DNA of 64,000 bases from Strobilurus pachycystidiatus (GCA_019915135.1 JAHLMK010000019.1:372001-436000), one strand, 5' to 3'; counted from the stretch's first letter, positions 46,789 to 59,469 are shown. Program-made: numbers and translations. Notes: generated by a model not told the origin, from the sequence alone.

Positions 46789-47634
46789 ATGGTTGCCCTT
46801 GTCCAGCGTCCGGCCCCCACCTTCAAGGCTGCTGCCGTTGTCGACGGTCTTTTCCAGGATATTGCTCTCACCGATTATCTTGGTAAATGGTGCGTATGAT
46901 TGTCTGTCGTGCTTCTTTTTACTGACCGCGAGGATCGTAGGGTTGTTCTCTTCTTCTATCCAATGTGCGTTCGGAACTTTCCTGGCGTAGTGTCCGTACT
47001 CACGACCCATGGATAGGGACTTCACCTTCGTCTGTCCAACGGAAATCCTGGCATTCAACGATGCCCTTGATGCCTTCAAGGCGCTCGATACTGAGGTCCT
47101 CGGTGCGCCACATGATCTCCAACTTGTTATAACAAATCATTGACGATCACCTAGGTGTCTCAACCGACTCTCAGTTTTCTCATTTCGCCTGGGCCACCCA
47201 ACCGCGCAAGGAGGGCGGTCTCGGACCCGATCTCAAGCTCCCTCTGATCGCCGACCGCAGCATGTCCATCGCCCGCGACTACGGTGTTCTGCTCGAGGAC
47301 GAGGGCGTTGCTCTCCGTGGCCTGTTCCTCATTGACCCCAAGGGTACTCTTCGGTGCGTTACTGTCATTTCCTCTTAGCGTGGCCGCGCCTAACACACGG
47401 ATAGTCAAATCACCGTTAACGATCTCCCCGTCGGCCGATCGGTGGAGGAGACTCTCCGCCTCGTCAAGGCCTTCCAATTCACTGTGTGTTCATTCTACTT
47501 GCATATTGTCTGCGATTCTGACTAGGCTATTTCAGGACAAGCACGGTGAGGTCTGCCCCGCCAACTGGCAAGAGGGTGGCCACACTATGAAGGCCGATCC
47601 CAAGGGCTCCAAGGAGTACTTCGCCGCTCACTAA
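46789..47634 (+). CDS. TSA1: 2-Cys peroxiredoxin (thioredoxin peroxidase, Tsa1-like)
   Basis: Seven short exons with very small introns. The protein is about 195 residues. It opens [20 protein letters not shown], has VVLFFYP, then [10 protein letters not shown] with the peroxidatic Cys, and later GEVCPANW with the resolving Cys, so it is a typical 2-Cys enzyme. GGLGP is also present, linked in this family to sensitivity to overoxidation, as is the C-terminal extension (ending YFAAH). It reduces hydrogen peroxide and alkyl peroxides with electrons from thioredoxin in the cytosol. A strong TATA box is close upstream, in keeping with high expression. Confidence 0.95.
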
Positions 47635-48937
47635 GTGGCAGCCGGATAGAGTCCGATAGACGAACTTGAATCTGAATCTAAAGACGTGGCCAATTTAGAC
47701 ATGTATATAGATGTGTATAGAGCTAGTAGTAGACGGAACTGATGTAGAACCACACAGCGCGATCTGCTTCGAGTCGCAGGGCAGTTCTCTATTTCTGAGC
47801 ATGTTTGTATCCCTAACGCCCACTCCCGAGTCTCAGCGCTCCAGCCCGCTGGTATCAATACTACAGTACATGAATTGGTACTAATAGTAGTAAGTGATTC
47901 TCGAGTCGACAACACGCGCTCTCGTGCCCACGCGACGACCTGACATCAATCAGGCTTATGATTTATCCACTTGGCCTGCCACCAACATACATGCAATCTC
48001 GCGAGTTTTCTCCCGTTGTGTACTGTACACGGACGTACATTTCGCGAACGTAGGCCACATGCCTCAAGGCCTTGGTGGGCTTGTTTGGATCGGAACGCCA
48101 GTCTGTCTGGAAGGTCGGTATCACTTTCAAGGCAAACCGCTACGACATGCCACAGAAATTGAAATCCATGGACCTGACAGTGACATGGACAGGTTCCAGG
48201 TTTGGGCAACTGTAAGGAACTGAGAGTAATCCTCTGTAATCCTTGTATCGGCTTGTAAGTATCGACTCTCGAGCTAAGTCTAGGTCTTGCCCAGGAATTT
48301 TTTGACGTCAACGGGGGTCGGGGGCGGTATCTCAAAATGCCGGTTCATGACGCATTACGAACTTGTTTGGGCTTCCTTTCGCGTCAATTTATATTACGTT
48401 CTTGACTCTGTTGCGTCTTTGACTCCCCGACATCATCGTTGTTTCCCGACGCACAGTCATCGGTCGCTTGGCCTCATTCGCAGCGTTCGTACTACAGTCT
48501 GAGACTTTTTGGCGTGATCTGGCTGACTTTTCCGCCCGAGTTATGTAGGCAGCTGACGTCGATTCCAAATTCCACACTAATTCCACACCCTTTCCAGCGA
48601 CATCGCAGCATATTGGCGCCCTGAACGGACCGTACCCACCTATCCTCGTCGTTCAACTGACTAGCCGTACCAAAATTGGCATGGTAATGTTCGATGTGGC
48701 GTTGCAGTAAGCTGTGTTCACTCTTTGGCTTCTTGGTGCAGTGGATCTAGCTCGCAGCCCCCCATTTACTCAGCTGAAATTCTCCAGTGCGTGGCATCGT
48801 ATACTCGATCGAAGTCGACGGTTGGTGGGGAAATTTCGGAGCCTTGTTTTGATCGCCAAGTGGGGAAACAGGAGCATCTCCAGGGACCCCCACCTGCGGG
48901 GTGGTCCCATGGGACGTCGTGCGATGGCCCTGGACTG
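47635..48937. other. Intergenic region
   Basis: No gene recognised. A frame at 47894-48223 is open but lacks motifs and splice support. Confidence 0.4.
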
Positions 48938-48944
48938 TATAAAA
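48938..48944 (+). promoter_or_regulatory. TATA box of the sugar transporter gene
   Basis: TATAAAA, 82 bp before the ATG at 49026. Confidence 0.6.
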
Positions 48945-49025
48945 GGTCAGAAAAATATCCTCTTGAGCTCAGGTTGGGTTCAAGTACCTACTCCCTCTTC
49001 CTTTCCCCGTCAATACTTTGCGAAC

Positions 49026-51122
49026 ATGGGTGGTGGCGCTATCACTAGCACAGGAGTGAACCAGGGTTTCTCTCAGTTTGTCGATCCCAGTAGGACATGG
49101 TTCAACAACAGAAGGTTCTTGATCCTCTTTTCCTTCTATCGCATCGCCCATAACTAACATGTAATACTAGACTCATAGCACTTAACGGATGGATCGTTCT
49201 CTTGTGTGTACGCCTCTTCCTTCCGTGAAACGAGGCTGACCTTGATCAACCAGCCTCATCACTGCCTCGACCAATGGCTACGATGGAAGCATGATGAATG
49301 GCTTGCAATCTCTCACCCAGTGGTCGAGCTACTTCAACCATCCCACAGGGAGCAAGCTAGGGCTGCTGAACGCTATCCAGGTTCGTTCGTTCGCCAAACC
49401 TTCCGGATCATAACTCATTCTTATTAGAATATTGGAGCCTTGGCGGCCTACCCCTTCGCGCCATATCTCTCAGACGGTATTGGTCGGAGAAAGACCATTG
49501 CTCTCGGCGCCTTCCTCATGGTGGTCGCCACAGCTATCCAGACTGCTTCTCAGTCAGTTGGAATGTTCATCGGCGCTCGGTGAGCCTGTTTCCCGTTCTC
49601 GTAACTCTAGTGGCGACTTACTACGCCCACATAGCTTCCTGATTGGCTTTGGCCTGACCTTTGCGTCCAACTCGGCTCCCATGCTCATCACAGAGATCTC
49701 TTACCCAACTTATCGCGCGCCTCTCACATCGGCGTACAACTCCTTGTGGTATTCCGGTGCTATCGTGTATGCTACTCTCTCGTGTACCTCACAGCAACTC
49801 ACGTTCTCTCAGTGCCGCCTGGACGACGTACGGCACGTTCAAGATCGATAACACATGGGCATGGCGCGTTCCATCGGTCCTCCAGGCGCTCCCATCAATC
49901 TTCCAGTGCGTCTTGATCTGGTGGGCGCCAGAATCTCCTCGATGGCTCATTGCGAAGGGTCGCGAAGAAGAGGCGCTAGAGGTCCTCGCGTACTACCATG
50001 CCGATGGCAACAAGTACGTTCCCTTCATCTTCATCTCTAGTTGAGTACTGAGGCCGAAAAAGGGAGGACCCTCTAGTGGTTTACGAATTCCAAGAAATCA
50101 AGGCTGCTATCGATTTCGACCGGAATGTCGCCGCAAACGTTGGTTGGTCCGCGTTGTGGAAGACTCCTGGTAACAGGAAGCGTATGAACATTGTGATCGC
50201 CATCGCCTTCTTCTCCCAGTGGTCCGGCAACGGTATCGCGTCATATTATCTCAACAAGATTTTGAACCAAATCAACATCACCGATTCGACTACCCAGGTG
50301 CGTCTCCAACTCAATTAGAGTTGCATTTCGCCGATGACATCTCCAGCTCCTCATCAACGGTATCCTACAAATTTGGAATCTTATTTGGGCGTTGTTAGCG
50401 TCCTTCGTGGTGGATCGCGTCGGGAGAAGGCTGCTGTTCCTACTTTCTAGCGTGGGGATGTTCATTTTCTTTGCGGCGCAGACCGTGTGCTTCGGTGTCT
50501 TCTCAGAGAAGGGTACACCTGGAGCTGCTCATGGAGTCATTGCCTTCATATTCTTGTACTACGCCGCTTACGAGTAAGTCCCCTCGACCCACAGACACCC
50601 CACAGACTGATAACACATCTTCAAGCATCGCTTTCTCACCATTGATCGTCTCGTACACGGTAGAGATCATGCCTTTCCCGCTCCGCGCCAAGGGCCTGAA
50701 CGTCTTGAACTTCACGGTTTCTTTGGCGCTGATTTTCAATCAGTACGTGAACCCAGTCGCATTGGACAACATCGGCTGGAAGTACTATGTGAGATCCTCT
50801 CTCGCTGATTCAGCTATGGATTACTGACTTCCTCGGCAGATCGTCTACGTGGTCTGGATCTTCGTCGAGTGTGTCTTCGTCTACTTCTGTATGTTGTCTG
50901 TTAGCTGCTTCACGCTCACTTAACTGACCTCTTCGCTCAGTCATTGTGGAGACAAAGAATCTATCCCTCGAGGAAACGGCCGCTCTCTTCGATGGTCCCG
51001 AGGCCGCCAAAGAGCTTCAACAAGCTCACACAGAGGCCGGACTTGGCGCCAGCGGTCATCTCGAGAAGAAGCGAAGCCACTCCCTTGAGGAGGTTGTATC
51101 ACCGGGTCTCCATAAAGAGTAG
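49026..51122 (+). CDS. MFS sugar transporter (lactose permease/hexose transporter type)
   Basis: About ten exons from the ATG at 49026 to the TAG at 51120-51122, roughly 530 residues. Twelve membrane helices can be traced. Family marks are NGYDGSMMNGLQ in helix 1, DGIGRRKT and DRVGRR in the repeated loops, PESPRWLIAKGR before the central loop, and VETKNLSLEE at the C-terminal end. These place it among fungal sugar:proton symporters, most like those annotated as lactose permease. Sequence alone does not give the substrate. A TATAAAA box is close upstream and suggests regulated, strong expression. The reading frame is unbroken over all joins I checked. Confidence 0.92.
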
Positions 51123-51533
51123 AAACCTGTAGTAGAGGTTTTGCCCTATTTCTTTACATTATTCCATGCTTAACGATCGCAATGTGTACGTCTTTTTAGG
51201 GCTTTATCATGAGTTATGTATACAATGCAACAAATTCATTGTTGATGTTTCAGAAAGAGTATTCTCTGTCGCCATCGTGAGATTGAGAATTGACGGAGAA
51301 GGAAGCTCTCCGGTCTGCCGACGGTATACCCCGACTGCTACTGCACATCGTCAACCTCTTTCGTTGTCTCCCGCGAGCCTGTGACCACCGACATGGCGTA
51401 GGCGCGCGTACTTGGTGTGCACGCATGCAATCCACTCCTGTCATCAGGTCTCGATGTACGGACCGCCAAAAGTGCACATCATATAGCTAAACACAACTGC
51501 GCATGCTACATCTTCGTACCCTGACTCAGACAT
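51123..51533. other. Intergenic region
   Basis: Convergent 3' ends of the sugar transporter and the DUF6533 gene. Nothing else seen. Confidence 0.45.
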
Positions 51534-53232
51534 CTAGCAGACATCCGCCCTCATCGGCTGACACTCCTGACAGTGTTGTGCGCTACACTGACTCGGACAA
51601 CCGTCGTATTGGTTTGGCCCAGAGGTACAGCAGTCCAGCGCCATGGGTGGATCAGCGTCCATTGGGTCCACAACTCCAACTTGTAGGTCCAGATAACGCT
51701 GACGTTCAGTAAGTTTACGCAGGTTTAGGATGAGTCGAGTGACGGTGAGGGTGGTCGTGCACCAGATGGCACTGTTACGGGTGTTCAGCCAAGGGGACCA
51801 TACTAATGCACGGAAACTGACAAGACAACGACGAAGAGTAAGGAAAGCTGCAGGGCGCGATGATCAGCACCGTGGCGCTTACAGGGAGGCATGCCGACCC
51901 ACCGGCGCAATGAAGGCTATCAAAAGGTTCACAAGACGAAAACCTTCACGGATGTTACTTGTCGGGGTCATGTTTTGACTAAACGAAGGACTTACAGAAC
52001 AGAAACTGTCGAGGAAGTCGGTGTCAGACTTCGACTGATCTTACTGAAGTCTTCGAATCGACACGTACGAGGAAATAGGTGATACCATCCCTGTAGAGGA
52101 CTCTGGCAATTGTCTGCCCTTGATCCCGTGGTCGTTGTAAAGCGTTGAAAGTGACGGTGGTTAGCATGACTATCTCAAATAGTACCTGTATCGCTATTAA
52201 GCAAGGTCGAGATTAAATGGAATATTGTACAGACACCTGGTAGCCAAAGGATCCCAACAATACTGCGATCCGTTAGAGCGCATATCCTGAGCTGCGGGTG
52301 GAAGATAGTAACCTCTGGAGGTTCTCGTGAACGACCGAACAATGATTTGCGAGAACTGAGACTGACGCGTCATGGACACAATCACTCTGATAGAACATAT
52401 CAGGTTCGCAAGTTGTGTAAGAACGAACAGAATGATGGTCCACATGATCAAACGACGGCGTCTCTCCCACAGGTTCCAGAGGTGGAGCAAGACGAGGACT
52501 ATTGTCAGTGGGGGCGGTAGATTGGCATAAAGTAGGTGGGTATGAGTAGTAACGCAAGCCTACTCACAGTTACTATTGGCGATGGTGAGAACGGACATCA
52601 GAGTCTGTGTAATTTCGTCTTTTGGTCAGCGTCAGGCGCTATGCCGGAGTGACCCTGCTCACCCCGCCGTTGAAGAGCAATTTACAGCTGGATAGCACTT
52701 GAATACAGAGGGATGCATTGAGTGTGAAGAAAGAGAGCGTACAACTGAGTCGGTCACTGTGCTGTGAGAATGTGATTGAGGAAACGCGGGAAGACTCACG
52801 ACATCAGAGAGATCAGCCATTCCGCACAGCTCTTTTCAGCTCGCTGAGCTTACGGCTTCTATCGTATGAGAGGCAGAGCACGTACGGACGAGGTCTATCA
52901 GAACAAAGACGGGGACGGTATAACGCGTCATGAGGAAGAGCCATTTTGGAAGATTGGATGGCGCCTTCCATATAAGTTGCACTTCATCGTCCAGCGTTAT
53001 GAGGTGGTCCCACATCATCACCTACGGACAGCTAGTAAGCGCGTGGCGGAAGGCAATTAGGAAGCCCACACACTCCGAAGCCAGCGACTGATAGAGGAAA
53101 ACGGTTCAGAGAAAGGGAAGGTATGATAAGAAGGCTTGACGTACTAGTGACATAGCGCGTAGCGAAAACGTGCGACATTACTGTGGCGACGGCAGCCGCA
53201 GCCGCAGCCGGACTAGCGTCTGTGGCCGACAT
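51534..53232 (-). CDS. DUF6533-domain multi-spanning membrane protein
   Basis: Nine or so exons on the minus strand, from the ATG at 53232 to the TAG at 51534-51536. The first exon encodes an Ala-rich N-terminus ending ATRYVT; a 14 nt exon (53074-53087) adds AGFG; the next gives WDHLITLDDEVQLIW, the signature of DUF6533. Later exons supply helices (SCAEWLISLM, LSFFTLNASLCIQVL, LIMWTIILFVLTQLANLI), then ALQRPRDQGQTIARVLYRDGITYFLV and finally TVTRLILNLRKL, both usual in this family. The family is greatly expanded in Agaricomycetes, has about seven helices and has no known function. The tail adds a Cys-rich end (CPSQCSAQHCQEC). Confidence 0.8.
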
Positions 53233-53996
53233 CGAGTGAGACGCCTCGTCTTGGATGAACGCAACCAGAACGCAGGAGCGAAGAGCGCAATCAAAAGCCC
53301 CATGGCCTATAGGGGATGTATATGCTTATTTGATAAGTGTGTCACTGCACCCTGATTATCGCGTTGAGCTGTGGTGCGCCTGGCCCTGGATAGCCACTGA
53401 CAAGCCACTGAAGTTGCTAGGTCTAAGGTCTGGTAGATTGGTATGTCTGCATAACAGAAATGGTTGCGGTAGTCCAAGTACGTGGCTTATCTTGCAAGGA
53501 TTGTTGATGGGCAAATCATGGGGGCGTGCGATCGCCATCCAGAGTCTGCCTTAGCCTACGGCGTACGCAATGTCGGAATTTCATTATGGAGCCATCATTC
53601 GAGCCGGCCCGCCGTAGACTTATAAGGATTCAGAACTTGTGAGTGAGTTGCAACTTGCGGATACACCCTACTGTGGTACAGAAGAGTGTGGACCCACGAT
53701 ATTCACCTGGCTTCCACGTCTTGAGACGCCACCGAGCATGATGCCTTGAACCATTCCCTCTCTGATTGTTTTGCGTCAGCTCTGAATTTGCCTGTGGCTT
53801 CGATCCCCAGACTCAAAGACCCGAAGTGTTACTCCACTCGAATGCATACATGAGTCTTCTTCCATGAGGCTCGAGCTTCGAGACCGTCGATAACAATGCT
53901 TGTCCGAGTCCCGACCCATGAATACCGAGTCAATTATGTACAGCGCCAAATTTCACCACTGTTACAGTGTCCAAAGATATATACAGTACGGCCTTA
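53233..53996. other. Intergenic region
   Basis: Promoter side of the DUF6533 gene and 3' side of the kinase gene. No further gene. Confidence 0.4.
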
Positions 53997-55500
53997 CTAC
54001 ACCTCTTCAGATTCGCCGTCGTCGGGGCCAACAAAATACGGGTGTAGCAGTGCGCGCTTCGCCGAGATGCGAGCGATGGGGTTGTACTCGAGGAAGCGCT
54101 ACCAAAGCATTGAGTTCATTTCGTTCAACTCAAAACTAGTGGGGGGAGGCCTGACCTTCAGCAAATCAAGCCCATCAAGATCCAGCCTCGGGACGACGGT
54201 ACCCAAGTCCAGCTCTTTCCAGCGCGGGAACGACGCCTTGTAATCGGGCAGCGTGTCGATTCCCGGCCATACCGTCGTGTCTGGGGTGCCCATGATTCTG
54301 TACAAGAGTTTCAGAGACGTTGTCTTATATCCTCAACAGAACATTTGTTACCGGAAGATCCTGAAGATTTGGTCTATTTCTGAATCACCAGGGAAAAGCG
54401 GTAATCCCATCCCTGCCATTTCCGCGAATATCGTTCCGACGCTCCACATGTCGACGGATGTTGAGTAGTGTCGGGAGCCAAGGAGGATCTCTGGGGGACG
54501 GTACCAGAGGGTTATGACCTGGACGAAGTTACGGCTTGTAAGTCGCAAGGTGAGATAAGCGTACCTCATGTGTATATGCGCGCATTGGAATACCGAACGC
54601 GCGTGCCAGACCAAAGTCTGCTAGTTTGAGGTTAAGATGACGATCGATGAGGAGGTTCTGAGGTTTGAGGTCACGATGCAAAACGCGTCGACTGTGGCAG
54701 AAAAGAAGGCCCAGGATGGTGTGTCGGAGGAAGCGCTGAGTATCTTGTTAGCGATGACAAATAGAGGAACGGGATGAGGGACACCTTTGTCACCGAGAGG
54801 GTGATTGGGTTACGGCCTTTGTTGCAGACGTCGATGTACTTCTTGAGGTCCATATCGAGGTACTCGAAAACAAGATACAGCTTGCTATCTGCATGGACGA
54901 TGTCAAGCAGTCTACACGGGGAAGATAGTAAGCATGCAGTATCGCACAAGAAACAGAAAATGCCGTCTTACCCCACGACGTTCAGATGCTTTCCCCTTCC
55001 TAACTCCTTCAACAGGCTGATTTCACGGATCGCCGTACTTGGCACACCCTCGTCCTCAAACTCGAGGCGGATCTTCTTCAAGGCCACGATGGCACCTGAT
55101 GCATGTGTGTCGCGACCTTTATAGACGACGCCATACGTCCCCTCGCCGATCTTTTCGATCTTAGCATACCTAGAGCGCGTCAAGCAATGTTGATACCACA
55201 GGAAGTGTATACCCACCTTCCACCAATCAGCTCCTGGACAACAGGCTGAGGAGCCGCTGACGCGGCGACATTGGATGTCATCGACATGCTGGCATCGACC
55301 GTCTTCGAGGCTTTCACGACAGTCGTAACCACCTTTCCCTTCGCGTTTCCAGCAATAGAAGACGTGGAGGGCTTATGAGAAAGCAATGACACGTTCGCGG
55401 ACGCGTTAGAGACCTTCGGCGCGAGTATGCCAGCAGCGGAAGCTTTCATCGAGAGCATGGAGGCCGCCACAGGCCTCCGAGCGTGCGCGTTTTCCGCCAT
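53997..55500 (-). CDS. CDK1: Cyclin-dependent kinase, CDK1/Cdc28 type, with N-terminal extension
   Basis: Six or so exons from the ATG at 55500 to the TAG at 53997-53999. The kinase domain starts after about 95 residues: [10 protein letters not shown] with the Thr-Tyr inhibitory pair, VALKKIRLE, the PSTAIRE cyclin-binding helix ([12 protein letters not shown]), [16 protein letters not shown], and the activation loop YTHEV with its Thr. [15 protein letters not shown] and a C-terminal [13 protein letters not shown] complete it. All catalytic residues are present. The N-terminal region, rich in Ala, Ser and Val ([16 protein letters not shown]...), is not found in typical Cdc28/Cdc2, which begins almost at the kinase fold. 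An in-frame ATG at 55581 would add 27 residues. It could be a second CDK1-like paralog rather than the sole mitotic kinase. Confidence 0.88.
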
Positions 55501-55818
55501 ACTGAGTGGCGGGTGAGGGAGTGCTACTGTGATAGAAGCGGTTGCAGAAGAAAGGCCCAAATGAAGAGCCACTTGAACCACAATGGAGGGTCACGTCGAC
55601 ATAGGGTTACCCGTCGAACAAAGGCCCGGCAATCGGCAGATGCCAATCGAATTATGAATATGAGACACCGAGCTACGCATCTGAAGGGTCTGGAATATAC
55701 AACGCTCTTGGAGAAATTCATGGTGGTGGAAGAGAAGATAGATGATCGCAAGCTGCCGCCAAAAGGCTATGTCGCAGCATTGTAACCTCCGTATGCTCTG
55801 TCAGTAGCTTTCAACGTA

Positions 55819-55889
55819 TCGGATATGGTGTAACGGCTAACATTGCCGCCTCTCACGCGGCAGCTCGGGGTTCGATTCCCCGTATCCGA
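55819..55889 (+). tRNA. tRNA-Glu(CTC): tRNA-Glu (anticodon CTC), second copy
   Basis: Identical over 71 nt to the gene at 17081, with the same acceptor stem TCGGATA/TATCCGA and loop CTCTCAC. The flanks are unrelated, so this is not part of a larger recent duplication. T runs right after the gene can terminate Pol III. Confidence 0.96.
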
Positions 55890-55919
55890 ATTTCTTTTGT
55901 TTTTGACTATTTCATGAAG

Positions 55920-56250
55920 TAGGGTGGCGCAGTAAACCTCGGCCGTCGGTTTAAAACCGTTACTTACCGATCTCCATTTTGGCCTAGGTTTCGATACCGT
56001 TACTAACGGTTTCGATACTAGCACGTGATGCGCTCACGTGAGGGGCGCGCCGCCCTCCCGCCCCATCCCCGCCCTCTTGTCGCTGGTCTCAGACTTGCCC
56101 AGCAGCGCCGCAGGCGTCACGTGAAAGCATCACGTGCTGGTATCGAAACTACCTAACCTACTCACCAACCTTTCAATACCGTATCGATACCGTTAATAAC
56201 CGCAGTAAACCCGAGGTGTATCAAAACCTAGGGTTTACTGCGCCACCCTA
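55920..56250. mobile_element. hAT-like MITE, 331 bp
   Basis: The ends are perfect inverted repeats of at least 19 bp, TAGGGTGGCGCAGTAAACC. The element is bounded on both sides by TCATGAAG (55912-55919 and 56251-56258), an exact 8 bp target-site duplication as made by hAT-superfamily transposases. Inside are further inverted blocks: four CACGTG hexamers, two on each side of the centre, and GATACCGTTA-like sequences. There is no coding capacity. It sits 30 bp downstream of the tRNA-Glu gene. Confidence 0.93.
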
Positions 56251-57753
56251 TCATGAAGAATCAAAAATCAAAGATTCAAGATTCAAGATTCAACCATTTG
56301 ACATGCAAGGCTATCACCTGTGGGCGCCCCAATAATGTATGAAATCAGCCCAATGGGCTGAGTTTCACAATACATTATACAGCCCAAAAGGGCTCCAGCC
56401 AAAAAAGGTGTCACTCAATGTCACCTTGCTCTAGGGGGCGGGGGTGGATAGTGAGCGCACCATGAGCTATCTGGGGTGCTCACTGCCATATGGCGGGAGC
56501 AGACAGGCCCCGCTCACTGCCTAGCGGGAGCGGGAGCGTGTGAATTCCCTTTTGGGAAGGAGGCTCAGAATAAGCCATCAAATCATTGGGCGGGCTCTAG
56601 CGTCCTCAATTTTGAGCGGGATGGGGGCGCGTTTGCGGGCGCACATACCCAGAGGGGTCTAATATTATTCTAGCAAGCGAGCGGGGCAATTAGAGTGTGG
56701 CGTTAGCTGGATGGAGCGGGTTCACTTTGGATACCGTTCCAAATTAGGAAATATTTTGATCCCGCCCCCGTTGCTCGGGTTGACGGGTACTCTACGCTCT
56801 GTAGCTTGATACACGGTACACTACAGCATTCAACACACTATCTACAAAGGGAAGGGTGATTTGAAGCAACAGAATCGTTGGATGCGGGGTATGAGATTGG
56901 ATGAACCCGATCCCCGAGATCCCCGAACCAACGAAATCCGCACATAAAAGTGCGCCGCCAGGCGCGGGCACACTGATTGATCATGCAGGACGAGCACCCG
57001 CACACAACTGTGCGCGGGGCGTCAACCCGGCATGAAATCATCCTCCGTCAATAATGACGGAGGGAAGGGGAAGGGGGAGGAGGAGACGTAGGGTGAGGTG
57101 AGGATAGAGGAGACCACGCGAGGGAGGTGAGGAGATGGGGGTGTAGGGGGTGGTGGGGCAGGGTTTGCCTACGGCACCGCCGACGTCGGCGCATCGCAAT
57201 TGTGGTCGTTATTGTTGGCGGTGGCGGCACGGTCGTCGTTTCTCGCTGTCGTTGCCGTTGCTCGTTGCCGTTGCTCCGTCGCCCCGCAACACTCCCGCCA
57301 GCCCCGCTACACGCTCGCCCCGGCTTTTCCGCTGGTCCAAGGGCGGACCATCGCGTACTGGGCTACACGAGTGTGCCTGCGTAGGCTGGGAGGGGTCATC
57401 AGGAAACGCCTTATGGGATCCAAGTATTCATAAGCACATATATCAGAAACAGTGGTTTTAAAGCTGTCAAAGTACTTATAACTGCTCAAAGCACTTCAAA
57501 GTGTATCGAAGCAGACATCACCTGTACAACTAGCTTGAAGTACTTGAACACATCTGAAAATACTATCAAACAAGTGTATATTCTCCATTCACTTTAGAAC
57601 GTATCAATTCATGAGCTTTCTCATCACTCATATATAAGTCCTTGCAAATACTTCTAGCTACATGAAAGTATCTGATAGAAAGTTCACATCCTCATCAATG
57701 AGTTGCCGTGCCCTCCTTAAGTTCTTGTCGGCGTATGATCTTGGTCTTGTTCA

Positions 57754-58200
57754 GGACCTCATGACGCATAAAGTGCCGATCTGTGTATTGTTCAGGATAC
57801 TGTAGCTTTCCTTGACGAGGTAGAGCATTGGGGTTGAGACTGTGAGGAATAGATAAGTAAATTTTTGAGTTGAAGAAAAAAGTATATACTGGAAGCGTTG
57901 GACACCACCTTGACCTCGCAGGTGCCCGCGATGTTTTGCACGGTACTTGGCTGCATAATCACGTTGCCGAGAACGGAGTTCTTCTCGCTCTGTTGCAGAC
58001 ATACTCTTGCGGCGACTAACTATAATGAGTATGATACACGGACAAGAAAACACTGACACAACCGTTGAGCTGCGGCGCGCTTCTTCTTGCGTCGTTCTTC
58101 GGCATGTGCCGTCTCGTATCGCCTCTCGGCCTCTTGTTGTCTGGCACGTTTTCCGGCGGACTTCTGTGTTTGCAACAGCGGCATCACGAAACGGACCGGG
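57754..58200 (-). pseudogene. Basic helical ORF fragment inside the large element
   Basis: On the minus strand two blocks separated by a probable small intron near 58020-58065 read RARQQEAERRYETAHAEERR and, after it, SMSATEREELRSRQRDYAAK followed by YRAKHRGHLR. Such charged, Arg/Glu-rich helical text recurs in repetitive elements of Agaricomycetes. The 3' part drifts into unrelated text, so it is probably a broken element gene. Confidence 0.35.
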
Positions 58201-59383
58201 AATGTGCTAGGTGCGGCGGCAGCGGGTGGTGGTGGTGGTCAAACAGGACGGGCTCCGAGTTGCCGGGGTATAAATGCGATGACATGTTGCGCACGGACCA
58301 GGGCCCGTGCGCCAAATGACCGGATCATGAGGGATATGGAGGTTCATGGAGGCGGAAGGGAAGGAGGGGTCGGCCGTATTCGTGTTGGGTGGCGGCGAGC
58401 TGCACAAGTGTGCGGCCCGCGCCGAGCCCGACATGATGGCGCGCCCTCGCATCCGCGCTGTATGGCGGCCGTAGCGGCCACACAGCGCAGAGTGCGAGTG
58501 CGAGTGCGTCGGAGGTAGGTGGGGCAGGAGGGATGGGATGGCAGGTGTATGCTGAGGCAGAGGGCGGCACGCTGTGCAATCGAGGACGGAGTCGAAGGCG
58601 AAGGCCACGAGCCTGAGGCAATCGCCGGCGTGTGGTAGCCAGCCTGGGAATTGGTCAGTACATAGATACATGGGACGTCGACGGCACCTCGAGCGCCGCC
58701 GACGTCGGGCGAATCGCGAAAATGAGCAATAATTATACGCACCTGGCGCCAAAGGTCACCGCCCCTGCTCTTGAAGCGTGCTCGCCGGCACGGCATGGGG
58801 CACATCGTCGTCGTTGTCGTCGAGCAGAACGCTGCTCGACGTCCTCGATGTCGCGCTGCCCGCTTGACGGGGGCTTACGCGGCACATGCGGGGTCCATAT
58901 CCGTCGCGACAGCCACGAGACGGCGAGCTGAAGGTCGCCGTCGATGCCTCCGAGGGTCCGGTAGTCGTCCTGGGCGTTGTCCTGGGTCGATGATGGTGGT
59001 GTGAGGGAAAGAACAGGAATCCGAACGCTGTTCGGATTCGCGGTCCGAGTCGCCGCCGCCAAATCTGGCGGACGGCAACGACGATAGCGGCGAGCGCAGG
59101 GTTAAGGGAGGCTGAAAATTGGCGTGCCCACTCCTGTGATGTGTGATGAGAGATCGTGCAAGTTCACCGAAAATGCAAGGAAAAAAACTTACCGTGTACT
59201 GTAGCTCACTCCAAATCAGTGTTCGAGTGATTTGGAGGTCCTGTGTGATTCGAGTTGGGCCGCGGCTGCCCCGATTTGGCGCTCAAACAACGAGTTATGA
59301 TGCCCTGAGTCCATTCCAGATAAAATTAAGCGAGCCGGCGACCCACAGCTGGCTGCAATGCACCTACCATCAAACTGAGGATG

Positions 59384-59411
59384 GGGAACTCACCACGTAA
59401 GGTGAGTTCCC
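59384..59411. repeat. Perfect 11 bp hairpin
   Basis: GGGAACTCACC at 59384-59394 pairs with GGTGAGTTCCC at 59401-59411 around a six-base loop. It lies within the large element. Confidence 0.8.
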
Positions 59412-59469
59412 ACTGCTATCTTATAGAGGCCGCTCCAAATTGACCTAGAGCGTGTATATATGAAGTACT

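Noticed and set aside
47894..48223. 109-codon plus-strand frame after the peroxiredoxin gene
   Set aside because: No domain, no conserved look, and antisense frames are open too.
58207..58805. Frames of 150-180 codons on the minus strand in GC-rich element sequence
   Set aside because: High GC keeps all frames open; translations are Arg/Pro/His-rich noise.
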